Shown: one piece after another, positions 37,463 through 46,420 of the stretch
Numbering within the stretch: the first letter of the stretch is position 1
Layout: each line of letters begins with the position of its first letter
NCBI RefSeq assembly: GCF_004353225.1
Contig: NZ_CP037934.1
Location: forward strand, 1,426,001 to 1,490,000
DNA: 64,000 nucleotides
DNA from: Marinobacter sp. JH2
GTDB lineage: Bacteria > Pseudomonadota > Gammaproteobacteria > Pseudomonadales > Oleiphilaceae
Direction: 5' to 3'
Notes under the pieces: generated by a model
Seen by the model: only the letters and a program-made list of their open reading frames with translations
Databases searched by the model: none
What the model was told of the DNA's origin: nothing
Position numbers and translations under genes: made by a program

Positions 37463-38152
37463 ATGGCTATTAGGTTTTATGAAAAAGGGGAGCTGTCCTC
37501 TGGCTTCCACGGTTGGCGAGTTGCTGCCACCATCCGCGGTAAACTATATCAAAAGTACTTCTCTTTAAAGCGGCCAAACTCTCGGATTTCTGAAGAGTTA
37601 TGGCACAAATATCAAGAGACCAGAGCAAGGTACTATGAGGCCCGTTACATGGCTCGCTCCGCAGCCATTCAATACCTCGATTTCATTGGGAAAGACCATC
37701 CAGCCACCCTCCCCTATCGCGGCGTAGGTTTCCACGGCATCACGCTTGGTATCGGAAGCGGGAAAAGTGCTACACAGGAAACCTGCTATTTCTCCGTAAA
37801 CAAACGTGGAGCTGCTAAAAAATTCTACATTGATGAGCAGGAATCTCTGTCTCAGGCATGGGAGCATGCCGTAAAACATTGGGGAGAAGTCTTCGAAATC
37901 CGGCCCAAAGACGTAGCTGAAAAACTCGAAAAGGTTCCCAGTCCTGACCAATTCAAATCTCTTCGAAAACATATGAACAATTACGAGGGCTGCGACCATC
38001 AAGCCAGCGTCCTCCATCATGTCTACGCCGAACAGCGTAGCCAGCTGGAAAAACATAAGGCCAAGAAACGCACCAGAGGCCAGCTCAAGGAGGACGACCT
38101 TCTGGCAATGTACGCGAACCTTGAACGCCAGGTGTCAGAGTTCCGAAATTAG
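37463..38152 (+). CDS. Hypothetical protein with two AP2-like beta segments
   Basis: A protein of 229 residues from the ATG at 37463 (MAIRFYEKGEL); a TTG 24 bp upstream is also possible. Two regions, GFHGWRVAATIRGKLYQKYF and GVGFHGITLGIG followed by YFSVNKRGAAKKFYI, have the strand-turn-strand look of AP2-type DNA-binding domains. A basic helical tail (QRSQLEKHKAKKRTRG) follows. I do not recognise a family. It lies next to the truncated nuclease, outside the GMT trio, and may belong to an older island. Confidence 0.5.
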   Translation: MAIRFYEKGELSSGFHGWRVAATIRGKLYQKYFSLKRPNSRISEELWHKYQETRARYYEARYMARSAAIQYLDFIGKDHPATLPYRGVGFHGITLGIGSGKSATQETCYFSVNKRGAAKKFYIDEQESLSQAWEHAVKHWGEVFEIRPKDVAEKLEKVPSPDQFKSLRKHMNNYEGCDHQASVLHHVYAEQRSQLEKHKAKKRTRGQLKEDDLLAMYANLERQVSEFRN

Positions 38153-38154
38153 AT

Positions 38155-38511
38155 CTATTCAGTGTCGTGGCCGAAGGACCGGCCTAGGGCGTCCGGTTTA
38201 GACGCCAAAACCCTGACCATTGGCTGCCGTCCTTCCATGACTCCAACAACTCCGCCATCGCCAATAGAAGCCCCTACCATGTAGACACCGGGGCCCAGCC
38301 GTTTGTACGGCTCAAGAATCATTGTTCGCCAAGCTTCGATATCCAACAGAACCGACCTCAACTCTGGGACTAATCGTAGAATCCTGCGGTCCGCCACACC
38401 GAGCCAATGAGAAAGCTCAATACCATCTTCTGTAACGATGCCGACGGTTTCCATTGAAGCGAACGCTTGAAGGGTGTCGTATGTCATATTGTGTCGGCGA
38501 CGAAACTCCAT
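38155..38511 (-). CDS. Hypothetical protein, convergent with the AP2-like gene
   Basis: This 118-residue frame ends 3 bp from the end of the previous gene and reads towards it. The sequence has regular hydrophobic periodicity (TLQAFASMETVGIVTEDGIELSHWLGVADRRIL...) and looks coding, but no domain is recognised. The ATG at 38487 (MTYDTL) is an alternative start. There is no strong ribosome site for either. Confidence 0.45.
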   Translation of the reverse strand: MEFRRRHNMTYDTLQAFASMETVGIVTEDGIELSHWLGVADRRILRLVPELRSVLLDIEAWRTMILEPYKRLGPGVYMVGASIGDGGVVGVMEGRQPMVRVLASKPDALGRSFGHDTE

Positions 38512-39083
38512 TCTAAGCCCACTAAGCCCCGTTCACGTATGCTTCAAACCGATGGCAAATACCATTACTTTTCCATAGGCAAGGCGGACGGCAACCTATC
38601 CTAATGGAGAGTGAAGAAATGCCTTTGCCCCTATACTGTATATGCGAACAGTATTCTGCAGAGCCTGAATCAATACGTCAAGATTGGGTCTATCAAAGGG
38701 GCAAAATGGTACAAGTGGGCTGGCGCCAAGTCTCTCTTTGGCACGTCACTCCACTGGGCAGGTGTCGCGGCTCCTGTCTGACCAGGGATTAGGGGGATCA
38801 CTAACAATCGATTCGTTTCGAAAGATAGTCTCTATCGACCTTCCATGTATATCGAGTTTAATATTCCTGATATACGGTTGAAGTCGTTGAATCAGAAAGA
38901 CTCAGAAAAAACATTCATAAGCATGGCTCGGCCAACTGGTCATGCCGCTATAGCGTGGTCGGGAAATGACACCACAAATTTTCCCTTAGGTCGCAAAGCG
39001 AACGTTCAGGCAAATAGATTTTGGAATATGCGCAGTAGACGGGTAGGCACCCTGCGAATGATCGTGATAACCGGTAAAGACGT
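38512..39083. other. Intergenic region left of the copper island
   Basis: No gene can be supported in 572 bp. A 62-codon plus-strand frame at 38604-38792 has a GGAG-containing leader but no recognisable content. The region separates the GMT neighbourhood from the cus operon and may contain island-junction remnants. Confidence 0.35.
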
Positions 39084-39123
39084 GATAGCAAGGTGCCAGG
39101 CCGAATCCTGGCACCTTGCTATC
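39084..39123 (-). terminator. Perfect 17-bp hairpin after cusA
   Basis: Arms 39084-39100 and 39107-39123 pair perfectly over 17 bp (GATAGCAAGGTGCCAGG on the plus strand) around a 6-nt loop, 4 bp after the cusA stop. It lacks a T-run on the minus strand, so it may act as a terminator or as a barrier to 3' exonucleases that stabilises the cusCBA mRNA. Confidence 0.7.
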
Positions 39124-39127
39124 GGCG

Positions 39128-42100
39128 TTACTCACCAAGAGTTCGCTGTTTCCAGAGATAAAAGAGCACAGGAATCACCAGCAGCGCCAGAATGACAGCG
39201 GAAATCATACCGCCCACCATAGGTGCCGCAATCCGGCCCATCACCTCCGACCCTGTACCGGTGCCAATCATAATGGGCACAAGCCCCCCGATAATGGCGG
39301 CCGCCGTCATCATGATTGGCCGAACCCGCATACCGGCACCGTGTAGTACGGCATGGCGGAGGGTTTCTCGCCTTGGCGTCAGCCCTTTGTCATCACACGT
39401 TTCCAGCATTGCGTTATAAGCCTGATTCAAATACACCAGCATGATCACCCCAATCTCTACCGCAACGCCGGCCAGCGCAATGAAACCGACACCGACGGCT
39501 ACCGAAAAATTATAGCCAAGCAGATACATCAGCCAGATAGCACCGATCATCGCAAACGGTAGCGTGCCCATAATAATTCCCACTTCGGCAAAACGGCGGA
39601 AGTTAAGAAACAGCAGGATGACGATGATGGCCAGCGTTAACGGCACCACATAGGTCAGTTTTTCCTTCGCACGGAGCATGTACTCATACTGACCAGACCA
39701 GTTGATTGAATAACCGGGAGGTAGATCCAGCTCTTCACTCACGGTAACCATGGCCTGTTCAACATAGGTGCCTACGTCGACACCCTCAATATCCACAAAG
39801 GTCCAGCCATTCAGCCGCGCGTTTTCACTCTTAATGGCTGGAGGGCCATCCTCTACGCCGATCTCCGCCACATCTGACAGGGCAATGCGCTGGCCGGATG
39901 CGGTCACGATGGGCAGTTGCTCCAGCTTTTCGGGCGAATCCCGGTAATCTTCCGGGTAGCGCAGATTAATTGGGTAGCGCTCAAGCCCCTCGATGGTTCT
40001 GGAAACGTTGATGCCACCAATAGCGGAGGCCACTACCTGCTGAACATCTGCGATATTCAGCCCATAACGAGCGGCACGCTCACGATCAATATCCACCTTG
40101 ATGTAGCGACCCCCGGCGACTCGCTCAGAGTAAACGGAGGCTGTACCGGGGATGTCGACCATGACTTCCTCAAGGCGTTTACCGATGTTCTGAATGACGG
40201 TAAGGTCCGGACCGGCAATCTTGATGCCCACCGGCGTTTTAATACCCGTTGCCAGCATATCGATGCGCGTGATGATCGGCATAACCCAGGCATTGGTTAC
40301 CCCCGGGAACCGAATCAGAGTGTTGAGCTCCTGCTTCAGCTTTTCGGTGGTCATGCCTTCCCGCCATTGATCCCTCGGCTTGAGCTGGATGAAGGTCTCG
40401 ATCATCGTCAATGGCGCCGGATCGGTAGCGGTATCCGCCCGCCCCACTTTGCCGAACACGGTTTCGACTTCGGGTACGGTGGCAATCAGCTTGTCCGTTT
40501 GCTGCAACAGTTCCCGAGCCTTACCAATGGAGATGCCCGGGTAGGTGGTGGGCATGTACATCAGGTCGCCTTCATCCAGTGGCGGGATGAATTCACTGCC
40601 GATTTTGGTGGCTGGCCAAAGGCCCACAGCCAATACCAGCAACGCAGCAATAACCGTCGTTTTCGGGAAGCGTAACACCAGCTTCAGAACCGGCATATAA
40701 ACGCCAACCAGCAGGCGGTTCACGGGGTTCTTGTGCTCCGGCAGCACCTTGCCGCGAATGAAATAGCCCATCAGCACCGGCACCAGCGTCACCGCCAGGG
40801 CCGCACTCGCCGCCATGGCGTAGGTTTTGGTGAACGCCAGGGGAGAAAACATCCGCCCTTCCTGCGCCTCCAGGGCAAACACCGGCACAAAACTGACGGT
40901 AATGATCAGGAGCGAGAAAAACAGCGCGGGCCCGACCTCAGAGGCTGACCGTGCAACGACTTCCCATCGGTTCTCAGACGTTAACGGGGTTCGCTCCATG
41001 TGTTTGTGCATGTTCTCGATCATTACAATAGCACCATCAATCATGGCGCCGATAGCGATGGCAATCCCCCCGAGTGACATGATGTTGGCATTGATGCCTT
41101 GCCAGTGCATGACGATAAAGGCCGCCAGAATACCCACGGGAAGGCTGAGAATCGCCACCAGCGACGAGCGCACGTGGAACAGGAAGACGATGCACACCAG
41201 GCCCACCACCAGAAACTCTTCAAGCAGCTTGAAGCCGAGATTATTGACCGCCCGCTCAATCAGACCAGAGCGATCGTAAACCGTCACCACCTCGACGCCT
41301 TCAGGCAAACTGGATTTCAGGTCTTCCAGTTTCGCCTTCACGCCATTAATGGTTGCCTGAGCGTTCTCACCAAAGCGCATCACCACAACACCGCCGACGG
41401 TTTCACCTTCCCCATTCAGTTCGGCAACCCCACGCCGCATCTGCGGGCCAACTTCAACGGTGGCCACATCTTTCAGCAATATGGGGGTACCGTTGTCATC
41501 GAGTCCTAATGGAATCGACAGAAGATCCTCACGGGACTTTATATAGCCAGACGTGCGCACCATGTATTCCGCCTCGGCCATCTCGATGACGGAGGCGCCC
41601 ACTTCCTGGTTGCCTCTCTTAATGGCGTTCTGGATGTGAGCCAGAGGAATTCCCAGCGCCCTGAGTTTTTCCGGGCTGACCTTGACCTGGTACTGCTTCA
41701 CCATACCGCCTAGCGCAGCCACCTCAGAGACACCCGGCACCGTTTGCAGTTCGTACTTCAGGAACCAGTCCTGCAGGCTGCGCAACTGGCTTAGGTCCTG
41801 GTTCCCAGTGCGGTCTACCAGCGCATACAGGTAAACCCAGCCAACTCCGGTAGCGTCTGGCCCGAGCTGAGGCCTTGCAGAGTCTGGAAGGCTGGGCGCA
41901 ACCTGGGACAGGTATTCCAGTACCCGGGAGCGGGCCCAGTACATGTCGGTGTCTTCATCGAAGATCACGTAAACATAGGAGTCACCGAAGAACGAGTATC
42001 CCCTGACCGTTTTCGCGCCCGGTACCGAGAGCATGGCTGTCGTCATCGGGTAGGTCACTTGGTCTTCCACCACCTGCGGCGCCTGGCCCGGGAAACTGGT

Positions 42101-42250
42101 TTTGATAATGACCTGCACATCGGACAGATCCGGCAGAGCATCCACCGGCGTTTGTTTCAGCGAATAAAGGCCGAGCCCTGTGATAAGCAACGTCGCCAGC
42201 AACACCAGGAAGCGGTTACGAATAGACCAGTGAATAATAGCGGCAATCAT
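39128..42250 (-). CDS. cusA: Heavy-metal RND efflux pump CusA/CzcA family
   Basis: This 1040-residue inner-membrane permease has the RND layout: a first membrane helix, a large periplasmic loop, six helices, a second loop and five more helices. Heavy-metal-family stretches include VEDQVTYPMTTAMLSVPGAK, YFFGDSYVYVIFDEDTDMYWARSRV-type sequence, GGIAIAIGAMIDGAIVMIENMHKHME with the proton-relay acids, and GIKIAGPD. Several Met residues in the periplasmic part fit Cu/Ag transport. It moves metal from the periplasm through CusC and overlaps cusB by 4 bp (ATGA). The specificity for Cu over other metals is inferred from neighbours. Confidence 0.93.
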   Translation of the reverse strand: MIAAIIHWSIRNRFLVLLATLLITGLGLYSLKQTPVDALPDLSDVQVIIKTSFPGQAPQVVEDQVTYPMTTAMLSVPGAKTVRGYSFFGDSYVYVIFDEDTDMYWARSRVLEYLSQVAPSLPDSARPQLGPDATGVGWVYLYALVDRTGNQDLSQLRSLQDWFLKYELQTVPGVSEVAALGGMVKQYQVKVSPEKLRALGIPLAHIQNAIKRGNQEVGASVIEMAEAEYMVRTSGYIKSREDLLSIPLGLDDNGTPILLKDVATVEVGPQMRRGVAELNGEGETVGGVVVMRFGENAQATINGVKAKLEDLKSSLPEGVEVVTVYDRSGLIERAVNNLGFKLLEEFLVVGLVCIVFLFHVRSSLVAILSLPVGILAAFIVMHWQGINANIMSLGGIAIAIGAMIDGAIVMIENMHKHMERTPLTSENRWEVVARSASEVGPALFFSLLIITVSFVPVFALEAQEGRMFSPLAFTKTYAMAASAALAVTLVPVLMGYFIRGKVLPEHKNPVNRLLVGVYMPVLKLVLRFPKTTVIAALLVLAVGLWPATKIGSEFIPPLDEGDLMYMPTTYPGISIGKARELLQQTDKLIATVPEVETVFGKVGRADTATDPAPLTMIETFIQLKPRDQWREGMTTEKLKQELNTLIRFPGVTNAWVMPIITRIDMLATGIKTPVGIKIAGPDLTVIQNIGKRLEEVMVDIPGTASVYSERVAGGRYIKVDIDRERAARYGLNIADVQQVVASAIGGINVSRTIEGLERYPINLRYPEDYRDSPEKLEQLPIVTASGQRIALSDVAEIGVEDGPPAIKSENARLNGWTFVDIEGVDVGTYVEQAMVTVSEELDLPPGYSINWSGQYEYMLRAKEKLTYVVPLTLAIIVILLFLNFRRFAEVGIIMGTLPFAMIGAIWLMYLLGYNFSVAVGVGFIALAGVAVEIGVIMLVYLNQAYNAMLETCDDKGLTPRRETLRHAVLHGAGMRVRPIMMTAAAIIGGLVPIMIGTGTGSEVMGRIAAPMVGGMISAVILALLVIPVLFYLWKQRTLGE

Positions 42251-43542
42251 GACTCGCCCCCGCCATGGCTCATGGTGCTGTGATCCATGCCTTCATGATC
42301 CATCCCCTGCTCATCCATATCCTGAGGGGATGACATCCGTTGGAAGTCCGAGGTTTTGCTGGATTCCGAATCGATCAGGAACTGGGCGGATGTGACCACC
42401 GTGTCGCCTGGCGAGAGGCCATTGAGTATTTCCGCATACTTGTCGCCGACGCGCCCAACGGTCACGTTAACCGACTTGAAGGCGCCCTCTTCCATCGCCA
42501 GAACCAGTCGGTCGCTCTGTCCGGTGCGGATGACCGACTCCCGTGGCACCAGAAACTGCCGCTGTCCCCGTTCGCCCTGAACATCCAGGCGAGCGAACAT
42601 GCCTGGCATCAGGACACCATCATCGTTATCAAAGCGCATCCGCACTTGCGCCGTCCGGGTTTTCAGGTTCACTTCGGGGTAGACGTAATCCACTTTTCCG
42701 CGCCACTCGCGACCGGGCATGTAATCCAGTGTCATCTGCACCCGGTTACCAGCCTCTACGGCGGAAAGCTGGCTTTCAAACACTTCGCCGATCACCCAGA
42801 CCTCATCCAGCGCGGCAATCGATAAAACCCGGTTTCCGGGCTTGATGAACATACCCTCACGAACATTCAGATTCTCGATCACCCCGGAACCCGGAGCGTA
42901 AACCGTCATGGTTCTCTGCACTTCGCGGTTTTGGCGCAGTTGGCCGATCAGACCAGCCGGTACGTTCAGCGCCAACAATCGCTCGGTAGCAGCATCAACC
43001 AGTCTCTGATTGCCACGGTTCATCGCGAGAAGCAGTTCTTCCTGCGCATTCACAAGGGTGGGCGAGTAAAGCGTGTACAAAGGCTTGCCTTGCTCAACAG
43101 GCTCGCCCTCGGCTTTGACATAAAGCGCTTCGATCCAGCCTTCAACACGAGGGTGCACATGGGCCATCTCGTCTTCGTTGTACTGCACGTAGCCTACGGT
43201 AGTAATGTTGTTAGGCAGGCGCCCCTGAATCACCGGCTCCGTTCGAACCCCAAGGTTGTTGACGACCGTTGGTGAAATTCGGACCGTGCCGGCTGGATCC
43301 TCAGCTGACCCACCCTCCTCGAATACCGGGATTAGATCCATCCCCATCGGGGATTTTCCGGGTTTGTCACTTTTGAAATTGGGGTCCATCGGGGCTACCC
43401 AATACAGCGGCTCCTTTAGACCAGAAGCAGTCATTTCAGCTGCAGGCGTCGAAGTCGCGCCAGTGTCAAGCCAGTACGTGGCCCCTGCACCGGCGAGGCC
43501 GCCGAGCAATACAAAGCCCAAAGGGCGAGCAAAATTAGCCAT
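42247..43542 (-). CDS. cusB: RND efflux periplasmic adaptor CusB
   Basis: This 431-residue membrane-fusion protein has an N-terminal membrane anchor (FVLLGGLAGAGATYWL) and a heavy-metal-binding segment (LYWVAPMDPNFKSDKPGKSPMGMDLIP). Hairpin, lipoyl and barrel parts follow (HPRVEGWIEALYVKAEGEPVEQGKPLYTLYSP; YAPGSGVIENLNVREGMFI). The C-terminus is rich in Met and His (QGMDHEGMDHSTMSHGGGES), a likely copper-binding tail. It links CusA to CusC and passes metal to the pump. It lies 5 bp after cusC. Confidence 0.93.
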   Translation of the reverse strand: MANFARPLGFVLLGGLAGAGATYWLDTGATSTPAAEMTASGLKEPLYWVAPMDPNFKSDKPGKSPMGMDLIPVFEEGGSAEDPAGTVRISPTVVNNLGVRTEPVIQGRLPNNITTVGYVQYNEDEMAHVHPRVEGWIEALYVKAEGEPVEQGKPLYTLYSPTLVNAQEELLLAMNRGNQRLVDAATERLLALNVPAGLIGQLRQNREVQRTMTVYAPGSGVIENLNVREGMFIKPGNRVLSIAALDEVWVIGEVFESQLSAVEAGNRVQMTLDYMPGREWRGKVDYVYPEVNLKTRTAQVRMRFDNDDGVLMPGMFARLDVQGERGQRQFLVPRESVIRTGQSDRLVLAMEEGAFKSVNVTVGRVGDKYAEILNGLSPGDTVVTSAQFLIDSESSKTSDFQRMSSPQDMDEQGMDHEGMDHSTMSHGGGES

Positions 43543-43547
43543 GATGG

Positions 43548-44867
43548 TCAGTCCTGGTAACGATTCAGTGAAAAGGAAGGTATGTCGGAAGTGTCGGACG
43601 TCAGATAACGGAAACTCGCCAGATTTTTGGCCCGCTCGGCCATCATCTGTATCAATTCAACCTGGGTATTAAGCTCTGCAATTCGCGCTCGTACCGCTTC
43701 GGCGAAGTCGCCGTCATCGTTGTTGTAAGCAGTCAATGCTGCGCTTGCCTGCGCCTCCATTTGCGGCAGCAGGGTCTGTTCATAGAGCTCTATGCGGTCA
43801 TCCAGTCGTTCGATCCGGGCCACGGCCGCACGGGCTTTGGCCTGAAGTCCCCGGATCTGCAAAATACGTTCTGTTTTTGCCGCCTCCAGTCGCGCCACTG
43901 ATGCATTCAGTTTTCGATCCTGCCGGTTGCCTGTAAAGATCGGGAGATCAAAGCCAATGCCTACAGAAAACAGGTCGGCCCTGTCCTGACCGTTTGGTGC
44001 CCGCTCCCTGTATCCATATTGTGCAGATACTGACCATTCCGGCTTGTAGGCCTGGCGAGCCAGGTCAACGTCAACACTCTGGGCATCAATCAACTGATCA
44101 GTCGCGCGGATTGACGGATGACGGATCAGTGCCTCTGCGGATGTTTCAGCCCAGCCCAGAGGAAACACTCTCAGCAACTCGTTGGGTACATCTTTACTGA
44201 CAGCCAGCTTGGCTTGGTCCGGGCCTATCCACTCTGCCAGCGCCTCGCGGTTCGATGCCTGTTGCAAATGCAGCACCGTCAGCCGGTCCTCAAGTCGCGT
44301 CAGTTCCAGCGAGGCACGGATTACATCCTGCTGCCTGGAACCTATGCTTGCTGAGGTATACCCGGCCTCGGCGACATCCTCTAACTGCTGAAACAGAGCA
44401 CGATTATCTTCAATCAGTTCGATGCTTTGCTGGGTTCGCCAGACCTCAAGCCAGAGATGCGCTACCGATTCCATGACCTGCGCCCGGCGGTTCTCGCGCC
44501 GAAAAGGCTGAACGCCTGCCATTTCCTGCTTTTTTTCACTGGCCAGCTGACGGCTATCACCTCGCGGAATTCGCTGGGTAAATCCAATGGTGGCCTGAGT
44601 CATTGCCTCCTGTCCGGTATCGAAAGTATCCGTGGGCAAATTCGCGGCACCAAGCGTCATCCGGGGGTCCGGGAGTGCCCCATCGGCAACAGCTTCTTCC
44701 AACAGAGCATCTTGCATCTGCACACTCTGACGCAGCCACGGATCGTTCTCGATGGCCGCATCAATCGCGCCGGTTAACTCAAGTCTGGTTGCCGTCCAAG
44801 CGGGCAAACTGGTCAAAACCAGAGCACCGAGAAAGGCCGGCTTTATAAGGTGAGGAAGAATGGACAA
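43548..44867 (-). CDS. cusC: TolC-family outer-membrane efflux protein CusC
   Basis: Outer-membrane factor of the tripartite pump, 439 residues from the proposed start. I place the start at a TTG (44867) because GGAG lies 8 nt upstream and the protein then begins directly with a signal peptide (SILPHLIKPAFLGALVLTSLPAWTA). The 29 residues encoded upstream do not look like an export signal. The body has repeated coiled-coil helices (VESVAHLWLEVWRTQQSIELI, LEAAKTERILQIRGLQAKARA) typical of TolC barrels. It is the first gene of cusCBA. Confidence 0.9.
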   Translation of the reverse strand: MSILPHLIKPAFLGALVLTSLPAWTATRLELTGAIDAAIENDPWLRQSVQMQDALLEEAVADGALPDPRMTLGAANLPTDTFDTGQEAMTQATIGFTQRIPRGDSRQLASEKKQEMAGVQPFRRENRRAQVMESVAHLWLEVWRTQQSIELIEDNRALFQQLEDVAEAGYTSASIGSRQQDVIRASLELTRLEDRLTVLHLQQASNREALAEWIGPDQAKLAVSKDVPNELLRVFPLGWAETSAEALIRHPSIRATDQLIDAQSVDVDLARQAYKPEWSVSAQYGYRERAPNGQDRADLFSVGIGFDLPIFTGNRQDRKLNASVARLEAAKTERILQIRGLQAKARAAVARIERLDDRIELYEQTLLPQMEAQASAALTAYNNDDGDFAEAVRARIAELNTQVELIQMMAERAKNLASFRYLTSDTSDIPSFSLNRYQD

Positions 44868-44980
44868 CGTTATATCTCCATTGAAATATTTCTGACTCGC
44901 AATCTTATAGCGATTATCTGAAACCAAACTGAATTGCAGAACGAAAATGCACAATTTGATTTATATCAAGATACTGTTAT

Positions 44981-45027
44981 TCCTGAAAAAAATTACTTTA
45001 TTTTAAATTTTCTTATTTCTTTCAGGA
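44981..45027. promoter_or_regulatory. Candidate operator between cusC and the divergent small exported protein gene
   Basis: TCCTGAAA (44981-44988) and TTTCAGGA (45020-45027) form an inverted repeat with a 31-bp AT-rich gap in the 215-bp divergent intergenic region. An ATTCAGAAACC motif follows the second arm. The location suits a metal-responsive regulator controlling both directions. No cusRS or cueR gene is in the window. Confidence 0.35.
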
Positions 45028-45082
45028 TCAATTCAGAAACCGATGTTTTAATTAACTCACCAACCAACTAGGAGGTGTAAGA

Positions 45083-45367
45083 ATGAAAAATTTACTTATA
45101 TTTGCAGCAGCAGTTACTGTTTCAACGTCCGTACTCGCCGGCAACATGTCAGACAATAAGGACATGAGGGCCATGCACAGCCAAATGATGGACAAATCAT
45201 CCATTGAAGAAATACTTAAGAATGAAGAGATGCAGCGCTTACACAGAGACATGACACGTAATGCGATGTCCGAAGGGGGCTTTGAGGCTCGCGTGCAAAT
45301 GATGACGGAAGAAGGCCGGGCTTATCACAAAGCTCTGAAACAAAGGCAAAAAAATACCGCAGGGTAA
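45083..45367 (+). CDS. Small exported protein of the copper locus
   Basis: This 94-residue protein has a signal peptide (MKNLLIFAAAVTVSTSVLAG). The mature part is charged and Met-rich (NKDMRAMHSQMMDKSS, EEMQRLHRDM) with several MxxM or HxxM spacings that could bind Cu(I). AGGAGGTG, an ideal ribosome site, lies 8 nt upstream. It is divergent from cusCBA. It may be a periplasmic copper chaperone in place of CusF, but there is no CusF fold signature. Confidence 0.7.
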   Translation: MKNLLIFAAAVTVSTSVLAGNMSDNKDMRAMHSQMMDKSSIEEILKNEEMQRLHRDMTRNAMSEGGFEARVQMMTEEGRAYHKALKQRQKNTAG

Positions 45368-45377
45368 TCCCTGCGGT
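45356..45377. terminator. Hairpin over the stop codon of the small exported protein gene
   Basis: ACCGCAGGG and CCCTGCGGT form a perfect 9-bp stem with a TAAT loop; it includes the stop codon at 45365-45367. The flank carries an A-run on the left and no T-run on the right, so it is a better terminator in the minus direction. On the plus strand it may protect the mRNA end. Confidence 0.45.
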
Positions 45378-45516
45378 AAAGTCAACTCGTGGAGACGCAA
45401 GCGCCGGCTGGCTCGGGCTTCGAGCAGTCGACGTCCTGATCGCGCTCAAGTAAATCACAGAAAACTGAAACTGAACTGAATTTCTTGAACGGTTTAAGGC
45501 AATTAAGGAGAGTATC

Positions 45517-45756
45517 ATGAAAAAAATCATTATCGCTGCCGCAGCTGCCACTTTATTTTCTACCATGGCCACTGCCAATTCAGGATTGGCCGATCGGATT
45601 AATGAAGCGCGCACTTACCCGAACAAAACAGTCGACACGAAAACCAGAATGATGACCTGTATGAAAGACATGCAATCTCAAAAAGATATGAAGGGGTCCA
45701 ATATCAATAAACAAGAAATAAGATCAGGAAGCAATACACGTCACAATCATACTTAA
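45517..45756 (+). CDS. Second small exported protein of the copper locus
   Basis: This 79-residue protein has a clear signal peptide (MKKIIIAAAAATLFSTMATA). The mature part has several Met residues and one Cys (RMMTCMKDMQSQKDMKG) and a C-terminal RHNHT, which could coordinate metal. AAGGAGAG lies 9 nt before the ATG. It follows the first small protein by 149 bp and ends with a good terminator. No family is recognised. Confidence 0.65.
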   Translation: MKKIIIAAAAATLFSTMATANSGLADRINEARTYPNKTVDTKTRMMTCMKDMQSQKDMKGSNINKQEIRSGSNTRHNHT

Positions 45757-45783
45757 ACAAATACAGAAAGTCAGATTAAAATC

Positions 45784-45820
45784 AATAGTCGACTGTCTCT
45801 TAGAACGACAATCGACTATT
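45784..45820 (+). terminator. Terminator of the small exported protein gene
   Basis: AATAGTCGA (45784-45792) pairs with TCGACTATT (45812-45820); the stem continues inward with CTGTC against GACA after one mismatch. A TATTCAATTT tail follows. The ISL3-family element is inserted 10 bp beyond it. Confidence 0.6.
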
Positions 45821-45830
45821 TATTCAATTT

Positions 45831-45854
45831 GGGTAAGCGGATTAAATGGTTGAT
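45831..45854. repeat. Left inverted repeat of the ISL3-family element
   Basis: Begins GGGTAAGCGGATTAAATGG. It is preceded by TTCAATTT, the target-site copy. It differs from the right repeat at three positions. Confidence 0.9.
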
Positions 45855-45917
45855 CTTACCTTTGCATGAGAGTGAGACAGACCGGCATCTCATCGGATTA
45901 TCTGGTTGATGCTTCAC

Positions 45918-46325
45918 CTACTGCTGGTGCATGTTTCCTTCGCTAATTCCAGCAAGAACCCCACACGCCTCAACTTCCCGGTCATCGTTGCAACTCGCTC
46001 TCAGTGAAACGAGTTGTTTCTCAAGCGCTTGCAGAGCGGTTATCTGCGACCGCACATGAGAGATGTGATCATCGAGCAAGGCGTTGACGGCGGTACAAGG
46101 CTGATGAGGGTCGTCCTGATAGCTCTGTAGTTCGTGAATCTCAGCCAGTGACAGGCCCAGGATTCTGCAGCGACGGATGAAGGCCAGCCCCTCACCATGC
46201 TTCTCGGTATAGACACGGTAACCGTTGTCCTGCCGATCAGGCGGCGGCAACAAGCCCTGCTGTTCATAGAAGCGGATCGTCTGTGTTTCGACCCCTACCA
46301 ACTGCGCCAACTGACCAATGCGCAT
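45918..46325 (-). CDS. cadR: MerR-family Cd(II)/Pb(II)-responsive regulator CadR
   Basis: The protein is 135 residues from the ATG at 46325 (MRIGQLAQLVGVETQTIRFYEQQGLL). It has the MerR HTH, a dimerisation helix and a metal-binding end. Cysteines sit where CadR/PbrR-type proteins have them: PHQPCTAVNALLDDH, RASCNDDREVEACGVLAG. The C-terminus is His-containing (GNMHQQ). It is divergent from the transporter and controls it through the promoter at 46357-46387. It is a passenger gene of the ISL3 element. Confidence 0.92.
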   Translation of the reverse strand: MRIGQLAQLVGVETQTIRFYEQQGLLPPPDRQDNGYRVYTEKHGEGLAFIRRCRILGLSLAEIHELQSYQDDPHQPCTAVNALLDDHISHVRSQITALQALEKQLVSLRASCNDDREVEACGVLAGISEGNMHQQ

Positions 46326-46356
46326 CAGCCTCCTCCCCAACGGATTCTTTACTCTA

Positions 46357-46387
46357 TTGACCTTATAGTAGCTTTATAGTTTTAAAT
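46357..46387 (+). promoter_or_regulatory. MerR-type promoter of the cation transporter
   Basis: TTGACC (46357-46362) and TTAAAT (46382-46387) are separated by 19 bp, the over-long spacer that MerR proteins correct by twisting DNA. The spacer carries an imperfect dyad (ACCTTATAG, TTTATAGTT), the expected CadR binding site. Confidence 0.75.
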
Positions 46388-46420
46388 GGTACCACAACAT
46401 TGTTCAAGTGGAGTCGTATC

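Noticed and set aside
38604..38792. 62-codon frame left of the copper island
   Set aside because: Ribosome site poorly placed for the first ATG, and no recognisable content.
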